Assembly (NCBI GenBank): GCA_017962275.1
Contig: JAGCVQ010000059.1
Coordinates: 1-42,015 of the forward strand
Source: Bacteroidales bacterium
GTDB lineage: Bacteria; Bacteroidota; Bacteroidia; Bacteroidales; WCHB1-69
Reading direction: 5' to 3'
Length of the DNA stretch: 42,015 nt
Shown here piece by piece: positions 15,834 to 23,985 of this stretch (positions within the stretch are counted from its first letter, which is position 1; each line of letters begins with the position of its first letter). Under the pieces are notes generated by a model. It was not told the origin of the DNA and did not search any database. It saw nothing but the letters and a program-made list of their open reading frames with translations. The translations under genes were made by a program, and so were the position numbers.

Positions 15834-17948
15834 ACTAATAATACTCCAATTCGTGTCCCGCTGCATCATCTTCTCCAGTGTTTCGGCAAGGCGAGCGTGC
15901 TCGGGCAGCGAGAGGTCGGGATCCTTTTCGAGAATCTGCTGCGCGTAGTTGCGGGTATAAGCCACCAATTTCTCATCTTTGGTAAGGTCGGCGATCTTGA
16001 AATCCAGCATGCCGCTCTGTCGCGTCCCTTGGATGTCGCCGGGACCGCGCAGTTGCAGGTCGAAGTTGGCGATTTCGAAACCGTCGTTGGTCTCCACCAT
16101 GGCCTGCAGACGTTTGCGACCCTCGTTGGAGAGTTCGTACTTGGACATGAGGATGCAGTAGGACTGGTTGCCGCCCCTGCCCACGCGCCCGCGCAGCTGG
16201 TGCAACTGCGACAGTCCGAACCGTTCGGCGTTCTCAATCACCATCACCGTGGCATTCGGCACGTCAATGCCCACCTCGATGACCGTGGTGGAGAGCAGAA
16301 TCTGTATCTCGTTCTTCTTGAAATGGTTCATGATGTAGTCCTTCTCCTCGGCCTTCATCCGCCCGTGTACCACCCCGATACTGTATTCCGGCGGCGGGAA
16401 ACTGCGTTCGATGGCCTCGTAACCGGCCTGCAGGTCAAGCAAATCCAGCGCTTCCGACTCTTGAATCAGCGGATAAACGACATAGACCTGCCGTCCTTCC
16501 GCAATCTGTTGCTTCAGGAAACCGAACATTTTGAGCCGGTCCTTCTCGTAATAATGCTGCGTGATGATGGGTTTCCGGCCCGCGGGCAGCTCGTCAATCA
16601 CAGAGACATCAAGGTCGCCGTAGAGGGTCATGGCGAGGGTGCGCGGAATCGGGGTGGCCGTCATCACGAGGATGTGCGGCGGGATGGCCCCGCTTTTGCG
16701 CCACAGCTTTGCCCGTTGCTCTACCCCGAAACGATGCTGCTCGTCAATCACCACCAGTCCCAACTTACTGAAAACCACGTTGTCTTCAATAAGTGCGTGG
16801 GTGCCGATGAGAATATCGACCTGCCCGTTTCGCAAATCCGTCAGAATCTGCTTGCGTTTGGCCATTTTGGTCGAGCCCGACAAAAACTCAACCCGTAAGT
16901 TCAAGGGTTCCAGCTGTTTGCTGATTTTCTCGTAATGCTGGGTGGCCAAGATTTCGGTCGGGGCCATGAGGCAGGCCTGGTAACCGTTGTCGATGGCCAA
17001 CAGCATGCTGAAGAGCGCGATGATGGTCTTGCCGCTGCCCACATCGCCCTGCAACAGCCGGTTCATCTGGTGTCCGCTGCCCACGTCGCCGCGAATCTCC
17101 CTGAGCACCCGCTTTTGCGCGTTGGTCAAATCGAACGGCAGACATTCCTTATAGAAAGTATTGAAATTGTGCCCCACTTGACTGAAGACAAACCCCTCGA
17201 ACCGGTTAGTGTTGATCAGCTTGAGCTTCAGCATTTTGAGTTGGGTGAAGAAGAGCTCGTCGAATTTCAGGCGGAGGGTGGCCTGCGAGAGTTTCTGGTT
17301 GTCCTCGGGGTAATGGATGTTGACGAGCGCGTCGCGGAGCGTCATCAAATGCAGTTCCTCCACCATCTCGCGGGGCATCGTCTCGGGAATGACATCCTTG
17401 ACCTGCGTCAGGAGGTTGGCGGTCAACTTGGCAACCGCCTTGGAATCCAGCGACTTCTTCTTGGCGGTCTCGGAGGTGTTGTACATCGGCTGGAACCGCA
17501 GCGAAATGGGCGAACTCTCCTGCTGATTTGGGTCGATCAACTCCGGATGGGTGATGTTCCACCGCCCGTTGAAGAGAGTGGGTTTCCCGAAAATCACGAA
17601 CACGTTACGGGATTTCAGCACATCCTGCACCCACCGTATGCCGTTGAACCACACTAATTCGATGGAACCTGTCTCGTCGGTGAAGGTCGCCGTGAGCCGC
17701 ATCGACCGCATTTGCCCGACCAACCGCACATTGCTGATGGTGCCGCGCAGGAGTATATACCCGCCATCGTTCACAATGTCGCTCACGTGATACACGTGCG
17801 ACTTGTCAATATGGCGGTAGGGGAAATAGTATAGCAAGTCGTTGAACGTCTGGATGTTGAACTCCTTTCGGAGCACAGCACCCCGCTTTTCGCCCACCCC
17901 TTTCAGGAATTCGATGGGGGTCTGCAATATGTCGGTCTGCGTCATCAT
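15831..17948 (-). CDS. recG: ATP-dependent DNA helicase RecG
   Basis: 705 aa, standard length. The N-terminal wedge/OB domain covers about 1-230 (IEFLKGVGEKRGAVLRKEF, LLYYFPYRHID). Helicase motif I is GDVGSGKT (301-308) and motif II is DEQH (402-405), followed by FGVEQRAKLW. MTATPIPRTLAMTLYGDLDVSVIDELP is motif III plus the RecG-specific segment. HQLRGRVGRG is motif VI, and a TRIP/arginine region lies before the C-terminus. RecG regresses stalled replication forks and branch-migrates Holliday junctions, and docks on SSB in other bacteria. The start is 10 bp from the stop of the upstream aminotransferase gene, implying co-transcription from the promoter at 19177. Confidence 0.97.
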   Translation of the reverse strand: MMTQTDILQTPIEFLKGVGEKRGAVLRKEFNIQTFNDLLYYFPYRHIDKSHVYHVSDIVNDGGYILLRGTISNVRLVGQMRSMRLTATFTDETGSIELVWFNGIRWVQDVLKSRNVFVIFGKPTLFNGRWNITHPELIDPNQQESSPISLRFQPMYNTSETAKKKSLDSKAVAKLTANLLTQVKDVIPETMPREMVEELHLMTLRDALVNIHYPEDNQKLSQATLRLKFDELFFTQLKMLKLKLINTNRFEGFVFSQVGHNFNTFYKECLPFDLTNAQKRVLREIRGDVGSGHQMNRLLQGDVGSGKTIIALFSMLLAIDNGYQACLMAPTEILATQHYEKISKQLEPLNLRVEFLSGSTKMAKRKQILTDLRNGQVDILIGTHALIEDNVVFSKLGLVVIDEQHRFGVEQRAKLWRKSGAIPPHILVMTATPIPRTLAMTLYGDLDVSVIDELPAGRKPIITQHYYEKDRLKMFGFLKQQIAEGRQVYVVYPLIQESEALDLLDLQAGYEAIERSFPPPEYSIGVVHGRMKAEEKDYIMNHFKKNEIQILLSTTVIEVGIDVPNATVMVIENAERFGLSQLHQLRGRVGRGGNQSYCILMSKYELSNEGRKRLQAMVETNDGFEIANFDLQLRGPGDIQGTRQSGMLDFKIADLTKDEKLVAYTRNYAQQILEKDPDLSLPEHARLAETLEKMMQRDTNWSIIS

Positions 17949-17958
17949 CGGTTCATCA

Positions 17959-19155
17959 TCAAATGCAATTCAAACAATCCAGAATAATCCGACACGAGTC
18001 GTCAATCTCGTCATTCGAGATCGTCAGCGGAGGGGAGATGCGGAAGGCGGTGTCGCAGAAGAGGAACCAGTCGCTCATGATGCCGTGTTCCTTGAAGAGG
18101 ACCATCATTTGGAAGAGTTTGTCGGAGGAGCCGAGTTCGACGGCCATCAGGAGACCGCTTCGGCGGATTTCCTGCACGTGCGGGGCGTTTTCGAGTGCCT
18201 CCTCATACCGTCTGCCTTTCCGCTCGACATCTTCCACGAGGCGGTTATCCAAAATATAGTTCAGGGCGGCGAGGCCGGCGGCACAGCAGACCGGGTGTCC
18301 GCCGAAAGTGGTGATATGGCCTAACACGGGATTGCTTTGCAGGGAATCCATGATTACCTTCGAGGAGACGAACGCGCCGAGGGGCATCCCGCCGCCGAAG
18401 GCCTTGGCGAGGCAGACAATGTCGGGCGTGACCCCGTATTTCTGCATGGCGAAGAGGCTGCCGGTGCGCCCCATTCCCGTCTGTATCTCGTCGAATATCA
18501 GCATTGTGCCGGTTTCATCGCAGCGTTTGCGGAGAGCCTGCAGGTATCCCTCTTTCGGGGGAATGACCCCCGCCTCGCCCTGCACCGGTTCCACTAACAC
18601 ACAGGCGGTTTGGTCGTCAATGCGGTTGAGGTCGTCGAAGTGATTGAACCAGAGGTACTCCACGTCGGGGAGCAGCGGCTGGAAGGGAGCCTTCCAGGTG
18701 TCGCCCTCGGGGGAGGCCATCATGCTGAGCGAGCCGTGGTTGGAGCCGTGGTAGGCGCAGTGCATCGACATCATCTTGTGCCGGCCGGTGTAGCGTTTCG
18801 CCAACTTCAGCGCCCCCTCCACCGCCTCGCTGCCCGAGTTGACGAAATAGACGCTGTCCAACGGGTCGGGCAGCAGGCTGGCGATTTGGGTGGCATACTG
18901 CACCTGCGGCCGTTCCACCATCTCGCCATAGACCATAATATGCATATAGTCAGCCGCTTGCCGCTGTACAGCGGCGACCACCTGCGGGTTGGCGTGCCCC
19001 GCGTTGTTCACGGAAACGCCCGACACGAGGTCGTAGTAGCGTTTGCCCTCCGGGGTATAGAAATAGACGCCTTCCGCCCGGGCCACCTCGATGAGCAGCG
19101 GTTCCGGCGAAGTCTGTCCGATATGGGCCAAGAATTCTTGTCGCAGTGTTTTCAT
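17959..19155 (-). CDS. Class III PLP-dependent aminotransferase (acetylornithine/ornithine-type)
   Basis: 398 aa from the ATG at 19155 (MKTLRQEFLAHIG). PLP-fold landmarks: VNSGSEAVEGALKLAKRYTGR (phosphate and cofactor region), FDEIQTGMGRTG with Asp222, and LAKAFGGGMPLGAF with the Schiff-base Lys251. TTFGGHPVCCAAGLAAL completes the active site. Class III enzymes move omega-amino groups of ornithine, acetylornithine, GABA or similar donors to 2-oxoglutarate or pyruvate. The donor here is undetermined, since no pathway neighbours are present. The -7 element at 19177-19184 lies over the longer potential start, which is therefore excluded. Probably the first gene of a two-gene unit with recG. Confidence 0.88.
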   Translation of the reverse strand: MKTLRQEFLAHIGQTSPEPLLIEVARAEGVYFYTPEGKRYYDLVSGVSVNNAGHANPQVVAAVQRQAADYMHIMVYGEMVERPQVQYATQIASLLPDPLDSVYFVNSGSEAVEGALKLAKRYTGRHKMMSMHCAYHGSNHGSLSMMASPEGDTWKAPFQPLLPDVEYLWFNHFDDLNRIDDQTACVLVEPVQGEAGVIPPKEGYLQALRKRCDETGTMLIFDEIQTGMGRTGSLFAMQKYGVTPDIVCLAKAFGGGMPLGAFVSSKVIMDSLQSNPVLGHITTFGGHPVCCAAGLAALNYILDNRLVEDVERKGRRYEEALENAPHVQEIRRSGLLMAVELGSSDKLFQMMVLFKEHGIMSDWFLFCDTAFRISPPLTISNDEIDDSCRIILDCLNCI

Positions 19156-19176
19156 TCCGTTCGTCAAATTTTGGCG

Positions 19177-19184
19177 CAAAGATA
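19177..19184 (-). promoter_or_regulatory. -7 element TATCTTTG for the aminotransferase-recG unit
   Basis: The minus strand reads TATCTTTG, 21 bp upstream of the ATG at 19155. Confidence 0.65.
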
Positions 19185-19193
19185 GTATTTTTT

Positions 19194-19221
19194 AGGCAAG
19201 AGGCAAAAGGCAAGAGGCAAC
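19194..19221. repeat. Heptad array, unit AGGCAAG, four copies
   Basis: AGGCAAG, AGGCAAA, AGGCAAG, AGGCAAC lie between the divergent promoters at 19177 and 19233. This array is not next to a stop codon. Confidence 0.85.
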
Positions 19222-19232
19222 AGAAAAAAATG

Positions 19233-19240
19233 TACTTTTG
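19233..19240 (+). promoter_or_regulatory. -7 element TACTTTTG for the DPP IV-type peptidase gene
   Basis: TACTTTTG followed by CACC, 35 bp upstream of the ATG at 19276. Confidence 0.65.
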
Positions 19241-19275
19241 CACCATCCTTTGTACGAATTTATAAAACACTGAAT

Positions 19276-21396
19276 ATGAAAAGAATCACCCTGTTGATGA
19301 GCATCCTTTTCGCGATGCTTTTGGTCCCCGTTTTCGGACAGACCATCGATTTTTCCAAACGCTACGTCATCGACAACATCCGAGGCATCGCGTGGCAACC
19401 TGGTGCAGACCAGTATTCTTACATCGACGATGACCAGAACATCATACTGGTGAACGCCAAGAACGGCAAGGAGACCGTCTTCCTCGCCGCCCCCTCTCAG
19501 AAGGCGCACGAAATCTCCAGTCCCATCGGCTACGAATGGATCGATGCCAACACCCTTTACTTCCCCAGAGACAACAAAACCGTCACCGTGCTGAAAGACA
19601 AAATCACCACGCAGTCGTTCGACCAAGTGAATGCGGATGACGTGATTGACCAAGACATCAAGCATCAGGTGTTCGTCATCAAGAACGACAAAGGCGTGTT
19701 CGTGCAGAGTGCGCTGAACGGCTTCAAGCCGGTGCTGCTCTGTCCCGACACGGGCGAGCACATCGTCTTCGGCGAAACGGTTCACCGCAGCGAATGGGGC
19801 ATCGACGAGGGACAGTACATCTCCCCGAACGGCAACTACATCGCCTTCTACCGCATGGACGAGAGCATGGTGGAGGACTACCCGCTTGTGAACACCGGCA
19901 CGCCCATCGCGACCGTCGAGAACATCAAATACCCGATGGCCGGTCGCACCTCGCACGTGGTGAAAGTCGGCATCTTCGATGTGGCGAAATCCGCTGAAAA
20001 GGGCAGCCCCGTGTATCACTACATCCTCACCGACAAAGCCGACGGCGAGTTCCTGACCAACGTCACCTTCTCCCCCGACGAGCAATACCTCTACATTTCG
20101 CACCTCAACCGCGAGCAGAACCACTCCAAATTGATCCGCTACGACCTGCAAACCGGCAAGAAACTGGCCACTCTCATCGAGGAGCGCGACAACCGCTATG
20201 TGGAGCCTACAGAACGTATGATCTTCATGAAAAACGGCAACTTCCTCTGGTTCAGCGACCGCGACGGCTGGAAACATCTCTACATGTACACCTCCGACGG
20301 CAAATTGGTGAAGAAGGTGGTGGATGGCCGTTTCGACATTTGCCAATACTACGGCATGGACAAGGATGAAAAGAACATCTACTTCACCGCCCCATTAGAA
20401 AAGCCCGTGAACAAATACGTTTGCAAGGTCAACATCGACAAGGGCGCGCTCACCTGCCTCGCCCACGCGGATGGCGTACATCGTCCCGTTTTCAGCAAAT
20501 CAAAGGCCTATTTCATTGACTATTACAGCAATCCGACCATCCCGAGAATCATCTCGTTGGTGGATAACAACGGCAAGACACTCAGGACGTTGCTCACCGC
20601 GAAGAGCCCCTTCGGCGTGATGCAACTCGGCGACACCAAAATCTTCCCCATCGTGAACAAGGAAGGCGACTCGCTGTGGTGCCGCATGATCACCCCGCCG
20701 AATATGGACAAGAGCAAGAAATACCCGGTTTTCCTGTATGTCTATGGCGGCCCGCATTCCCAATTGGTGACCAACCAGTACCTCTCCGGCGGCATCTTCC
20801 TGGAATTCATGGCGCAACAGGGCTACATCGTCTTCACGCTGGATAACCGCGGCACGCAGAACCGTGGCGCGGAGTTTGAAAAGTGCATCCACCGCAACTT
20901 GGGCGTGCGTGAGGTCGAAGACCAGATGTGCGGCGTAGAGTACTTGAAATCACTGCCTTACGTGGATGCTGACCGCATCGGATTGGATGGCTGGAGTTAC
21001 GGCGGCTTCATGGTGTTGTCACTGATCACCGCGCATCCCGAAGCCTTCAAGGCGGCTTCCTGCGGCGGTCCCGTGGTCAACTGGGAATGGTACGAGGTGA
21101 TGTACGGTGAACGTTACATGGACACCCCGCAAGAGAACCCTTCCGGCTATGCCAACGCCAACATCATCCCGAAAATCAAGAACGTGAAGTGCCCGTTGTT
21201 AGTGATGCACGGTGCCCAGGACCACACTGTCGTTCAACAACATACGTTGGAGCTGCTCCGCCAAGCCGTCAGCGATGACGTCGAGTTGGAGTACTTCGTC
21301 TATACCGTTCACGACCACAACGTGATCGGACCCGAGCGCAGACACCTCTACAACAAGCTGTGGCGCTTCCACAACCAGAACACCAAGGGCGAATGA
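19276..21396 (+). CDS. Secreted dipeptidyl peptidase IV-type serine peptidase (S9B)
   Basis: 706 aa with a signal peptide (MKRITLLMSILFAMLLVPVFG). An N-terminal eight-bladed propeller region covers about 25-460 (PF00930-like), with the S9B signature FYRMDESMVEDYPLV near 191-205. The C-terminal alpha/beta hydrolase domain (PF00326) has the nucleophile Ser574 in GWSYGGF, Asp649 in HGAQDHTV and His679 or His681 in YTVHDHNV. DPP IV enzymes remove X-Pro or X-Ala dipeptides from peptide N-termini and serve periplasmic peptide use in asaccharolytic and gut Bacteroidales. It is about 15-30 residues shorter than typical relatives, but all catalytic parts are present. Its TGA stop overlaps the thpR ATG (ATGA). 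Confidence 0.93.
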   Translation: MKRITLLMSILFAMLLVPVFGQTIDFSKRYVIDNIRGIAWQPGADQYSYIDDDQNIILVNAKNGKETVFLAAPSQKAHEISSPIGYEWIDANTLYFPRDNKTVTVLKDKITTQSFDQVNADDVIDQDIKHQVFVIKNDKGVFVQSALNGFKPVLLCPDTGEHIVFGETVHRSEWGIDEGQYISPNGNYIAFYRMDESMVEDYPLVNTGTPIATVENIKYPMAGRTSHVVKVGIFDVAKSAEKGSPVYHYILTDKADGEFLTNVTFSPDEQYLYISHLNREQNHSKLIRYDLQTGKKLATLIEERDNRYVEPTERMIFMKNGNFLWFSDRDGWKHLYMYTSDGKLVKKVVDGRFDICQYYGMDKDEKNIYFTAPLEKPVNKYVCKVNIDKGALTCLAHADGVHRPVFSKSKAYFIDYYSNPTIPRIISLVDNNGKTLRTLLTAKSPFGVMQLGDTKIFPIVNKEGDSLWCRMITPPNMDKSKKYPVFLYVYGGPHSQLVTNQYLSGGIFLEFMAQQGYIVFTLDNRGTQNRGAEFEKCIHRNLGVREVEDQMCGVEYLKSLPYVDADRIGLDGWSYGGFMVLSLITAHPEAFKAASCGGPVVNWEWYEVMYGERYMDTPQENPSGYANANIIPKIKNVKCPLLVMHGAQDHTVVQQHTLELLRQAVSDDVELEYFVYTVHDHNVIGPERRHLYNKLWRFHNQNTKGE

Positions 21397-21953
21397 AACG
21401 GCTGTTCATCGCCACTCCGGTAATCACGCTGTCGGCGGAGATCCAAAAGATCTCTGCCGATTTGCGTTTCCGCCTGCGCCACGACGACATCGTGTGGGTG
21501 AAGGATGATGTACGGCATCTGACCTTGCGGTTCTTGGGCGCGACCCCGCCGCAACGGGTGCCCGACATCCGCAAAGCATTAACGGAAGTGTGCGCCGAGA
21601 GCCATCCTTTCAACCTCACCGTCAACAAAATAGGGATATTCGGGAGTCACTACCACCCGGAGGTAATCTGGTTGGGGTTCGACCATTTCGAGCCCTTCCG
21701 ACAGCTGTTCGAAGAGTTGGAACCGAAATTGCAGACACTCGGTTTCGAGTCCAACTACGGCAATTTCGTGCCGCACATCACCTTGGGTCGCATCAAAAAC
21801 CTGCACGACAAACACAAATTTTGGGATTATATAGAAAATGCGCAAAAGTCTCCTTTCGCGCAGGATCTGATGATTGACAAATTGAATCTCTATCAGAGTT
21901 TCCTACATAAAGACGGTCCGGAATACAAGACATTGTTAACGGTTCCTCTGTAG
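21393..21953 (+). CDS. thpR: RNA 2',3'-cyclic phosphodiesterase (LigT/ThpR family)
   Basis: 186 aa from the ATG in the ATGA overlap with the peptidase gene. The two HxTx motifs of the 2H phosphoesterase superfamily are present: HLTLRFLG (His42, Thr44) and HITLGRI (His128, Thr130). The protein hydrolyses 2',3'-cyclic phosphate to 2'-phosphate and can join tRNA halves in vitro; the cellular role is unsettled. The stop codon TAG is the second to fourth base of a 28-bp palindrome at 21950-21977. The overlap with the upstream gene implies co-transcription with the peptidase. Confidence 0.93.
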   Translation: MKRLFIATPVITLSAEIQKISADLRFRLRHDDIVWVKDDVRHLTLRFLGATPPQRVPDIRKALTEVCAESHPFNLTVNKIGIFGSHYHPEVIWLGFDHFEPFRQLFEELEPKLQTLGFESNYGNFVPHITLGRIKNLHDKHKFWDYIENAQKSPFAQDLMIDKLNLYQSFLHKDGPEYKTLLTVPL

Positions 21954-21977
21954 AGGCGAATAATTATTCGCCCCTAC
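21950..21977. repeat. 28-bp palindrome (family copy 2) containing both convergent stop codons
   Basis: Arms GTAGAGGCGAATAA and TTATTCGCCCCTAC pair over 14 bp with one mismatch. The thpR stop TAG (21951-21953) and the coaE stop TAA (21964-21966, minus strand) both lie inside, so the last three coaE residues (Arg-Gly-Glu) are encoded by the repeat. Confidence 0.93.
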
Positions 21978-22518
21978 CTTCCGCATACGTCTCTCCCGTG
22001 CACACCACCAAATCCGCCTTGCAACATTTCTCCTCCTGCGGTATCTGGCGGGAGATGCGTTGCTGGATCTCCTCTTCGGTGAGATGCGGATTGCGCAATT
22101 TTATCCTTTTGATTCTCAAGGTTTCCGGCGCATCGGCCACGATGATTTTATCAAAATAGGAAACTAAATCATATTCGTAGATGATAGCCGATTCCATCAT
22201 GACCGCGGGGGCATTCTGTTCCGCCGCCCAACGCTCGAAATCGCGCATCACATAGGGGTGCACAAAATGGCTCAACCGTTTCAGGAAACCCTCATCGGCA
22301 AACGATTGCGAGAGTTCGGACATATTCAGCGAACCATCCGCCAGCCATAACCGCTCATCGGGAAATCTCGCACGCATATCGGCCAAAAACGACGGCTGAC
22401 GATAAAGCTTTTTTGCCTCATCGTCCGCGTAATAGACGGGAATCCCCATGTCGCGGAAATGCTTGGACAGATAGGTCTTCCCCGTCCCGATGCCGCCTGT
22501 GAGCCCGATCTTAAACAT
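21964..22518 (-). CDS. coaE: Dephospho-CoA kinase
   Basis: 184 aa. The P-loop GGIGTGKT is at residues 8-15, followed by LSKHFRDMGIPVYYADDEAKKL with the conserved Asp pair. VMMESAIIYEYDLVSYFDKIIVADAP is the CoaE lid and base-binding region. It phosphorylates the ribose 3'-OH of dephospho-CoA, the last step of CoA synthesis. It is the last gene of the leftward nusB-DUF1573-yajC-YbbR-coaE group; its ATG is 1 bp from the YbbR-like stop. The C-terminal tail GRGE is formed by the palindrome at 21950-21977 and is slightly shorter than in some relatives. Confidence 0.95.
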   Translation of the reverse strand: MFKIGLTGGIGTGKTYLSKHFRDMGIPVYYADDEAKKLYRQPSFLADMRARFPDERLWLADGSLNMSELSQSFADEGFLKRLSHFVHPYVMRDFERWAAEQNAPAVMMESAIIYEYDLVSYFDKIIVADAPETLRIKRIKLRNPHLTEEEIQQRISRQIPQEEKCCKADLVVCTGETYAEGRGE

Positions 22519-22519
22519 G

Positions 22520-22936
22520 TTAGCGCAGATAGAAAGTGATTACCTCGGGCGCTGACACCGCCTGCAAATCCGGTCCGAAATTGTTGGCAATCAGAAAATC
22601 GCACAGTTCCTTGTTGGTGAACGAATAAACGGTCACCTTGTTTTTCGGCTTGATCAGGTCACTGACCGAAATGGTCACCGTTTTCTCTTTCTCCCGAAAA
22701 GGCTTGGTCAGATAGAGTACCCCCTTCTGGTTGAAAGTCAACGATATAACCGTATCGGAAGCCGTCACGGACTTGCGGCCTTCGGGCAGATTCTCGCACA
22801 CCAGCTTGTAGTCGTAGGTCATCTTGTAGTCCTTCGACAGCGTCACCAACAGCCAGCAGGCGATGGAAATCAGCAGGCACACAATAAAGGCCAGTGAAGG
22901 GAGCTTCACCGGTATGCGGTTCTTACTCTCCGTCAT
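22520..22936 (-). CDS. YbbR-like protein, single domain
   Basis: 138 aa. One membrane anchor is at about 13-32 (PSLAFIVCLLISIACWLLV), followed directly by LSKDYKMTYDYKLVCENLPEGR, which matches the first repeat of Bacteroidota YbbR-like proteins (PF07949). The protein stops after one domain, whereas relatives I know of in this position usually continue with further YbbR repeats, so it looks shortened. YbbR/CdaR proteins regulate cyclic di-AMP synthase in Firmicutes; the function in Bacteroidota is not established. Its place between yajC and coaE is conserved. The gaps are 3 bp to yajC and 1 bp to coaE. Confidence 0.8.
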   Translation of the reverse strand: MTESKNRIPVKLPSLAFIVCLLISIACWLLVTLSKDYKMTYDYKLVCENLPEGRKSVTASDTVISLTFNQKGVLYLTKPFREKEKTVTISVSDLIKPKNKVTVYSFTNKELCDFLIANNFGPDLQAVSAPEVITFYLR

Positions 22937-22939
22937 GGC

Positions 22940-23320
22940 TTAGGCGTTCTCTTCGGTTTTTTCCTCTTTCGCAGCCTCGGGTTTCTTGCCCAGTTCGGCC
23001 TCGTTGAAAGAGATGGCGGCCTTATCGACCTCGATGCGCACGTCATGGGCGATTTCAATGGTGAAGGTGCGATCCTTCACATCCACGATCTTGCCATGAA
23101 TGCCGCCGATGGTGACCACCTTGTCGCCTCTTTGCAGGCTGTTGCGGGCCTCTTCGATCTTTTTCTGCTTCTTCTGTTGCGGACGAATCATGAAGAAGTA
23201 GAAAATCAGGATCATCAGCAGAAGGAAAATGAGCATGGAGGAACCACCGCCCATACCGCCGGCCGGCGCAGCACCGGAACCTGCCTGTAACAAAGGTAAA
23301 ATTGTGTTCAGCATAATCAT
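22940..23320 (-). CDS. yajC: Preprotein translocase accessory subunit YajC
   Basis: 126 aa starting MIMLNTILPLL; an internal ATG two codons later is also possible. A Gly/Ala-rich stretch precedes one transmembrane helix (MLIFLLLMILIFYFFMI) and the diagnostic RPQQKKQKK. A small cytosolic domain follows (LQRGDKVVTIGGIHGKIVDV) with an acidic/Lys tail. YajC joins SecDF in the inner membrane and supports protein export and membrane insertion. It is separated from the DUF1573 gene by 113 bp filled with opposed heptad arrays, so its transcription may be modulated there. Confidence 0.96.
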   Translation of the reverse strand: MIMLNTILPLLQAGSGAAPAGGMGGGSSMLIFLLLMILIFYFFMIRPQQKKQKKIEEARNSLQRGDKVVTIGGIHGKIVDVKDRTFTIEIAHDVRIEVDKAAISFNEAELGKKPEAAKEEKTEENA

Positions 23321-23345
23321 AAAATTTGGTTCTTAATTTGTTTTT

Positions 23346-23387
23346 ATTCTTTGTGATTTATTCTTTGTGATTTGTGATTTGTGATTT
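23346..23387 (+). repeat. Inverted heptad array, TTGTGAT units, upstream of yajC
   Basis: GTGA recurs with spacing 7 (or 14 across an interrupted unit) at 23353, 23367, 23374 and 23381. On the minus strand, the direction of transcription, these are AAATCAC units. It faces the stop-anchored array 23395-23436. Confidence 0.85.
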
Positions 23388-23394
23388 GATCATT

Positions 23395-23436
23395 ACACTC
23401 ACAATTCACTATTCACCATTCACTATTCACTATTCA
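23395..23436 (-). repeat. Stop-anchored heptad array, six units, after the DUF1573 gene
   Basis: On the minus strand the TGA stop opens TGAATAG, TGAATAG, TGAATGG, TGAATAG, TGAATTG, TGAGTGT, exactly in phase. The unit differs from the TGAGACG type, but the arrangement is the same. Confidence 0.93.
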
Positions 23437-23898
23437 CGTACTTGATGAAACATTGGCTGTGATGGTGAGGATGGTCTCCGCCGGATAGGTGTTGGCCCCC
23501 ACCAGAATGCGCTTCTGCACCTTGCCCTTCTGCCCTTTGGAATCGAACGTCACCGTAATCTCGCCGCTCTCCCCGGGACGCACAGGCGCCTTCGGGGGCT
23601 GGGAGGTGGTACATCCGCACGTGGCTTCCGACGAGTAGATAATCAGGTTCGACTTACCCGTGTTCTTAAACTTAAAGTTGTAGGTAAGCCGCTCACCCTC
23701 AACCACATCGCCGAAATCATACGTGGTGGTCTCAAACGAAATGACGGGCATCTTCTCCGCCTCTTTCGCTGACAAACCTTCCGCCGTCTGCGGAATGTGG
23801 ACATCCTCCACTGTGAAATCACCCTCCTTCGCGGGCTTCTGATGGCAACCACACACTACCATTGCCACAATCGCCAATAATATCGTAAGTTTCTTCAT
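23434..23898 (-). CDS. DUF1573-domain lipoprotein
   Basis: 154 aa from the ATG at 23898 (MKKLTILLAIVAMVVCGC). Lipid attachment is probably at Cys18. The DUF1573 Ig-like beta-sandwich follows: ISFETTTYDFGDVVEGERLTYNFKFKNTG, the conserved cysteine loop SSEATCGCTTSQPPKAPVRPGESGEI and VTFDSKGQKGKVQKRILV. Proteins of this type are periplasmic or surface beta-sandwiches without known enzymatic role. Its position between nusB and yajC is typical for Bacteroidota. The codons upstream of 23898 in the same frame are heptad repeat and not part of the protein. Confidence 0.9.
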   Translation of the reverse strand: MKKLTILLAIVAMVVCGCHQKPAKEGDFTVEDVHIPQTAEGLSAKEAEKMPVISFETTTYDFGDVVEGERLTYNFKFKNTGKSNLIIYSSEATCGCTTSQPPKAPVRPGESGEITVTFDSKGQKGKVQKRILVGANTYPAETILTITANVSSST

Positions 23899-23934
23899 AA
23901 TCTCGTTGGTTTTGTTTTTAGACTTTGTCTCTCT

Positions 23935-23983
23935 ATTCTCACGTCCCACGTCCCACATCTCACGTTCCACGTCCCACGTCTCA
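23935..23983 (-). repeat. Heptad array, seven units, after nusB
   Basis: On the minus strand the TGA stop of nusB (23986-23988) is followed by CG and then TGAGACG, TGGGACG, TGGAACG, TGAGATG, TGGGACG, TGGGACG, TGAGAAT. The stop plus CG looks like a shortened first unit (TGACG). Confidence 0.92.
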
Positions 23984-23985
23984 CG

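Noticed and set aside
23285-23300. TACCTTTG on the minus strand within the yajC N-terminus as a promoter for the YbbR-like gene
   Set aside because: It lies inside the coding sequence for conserved leader residues (ILPLL), and the genes are only a few base pairs apart. Chance match is more likely.
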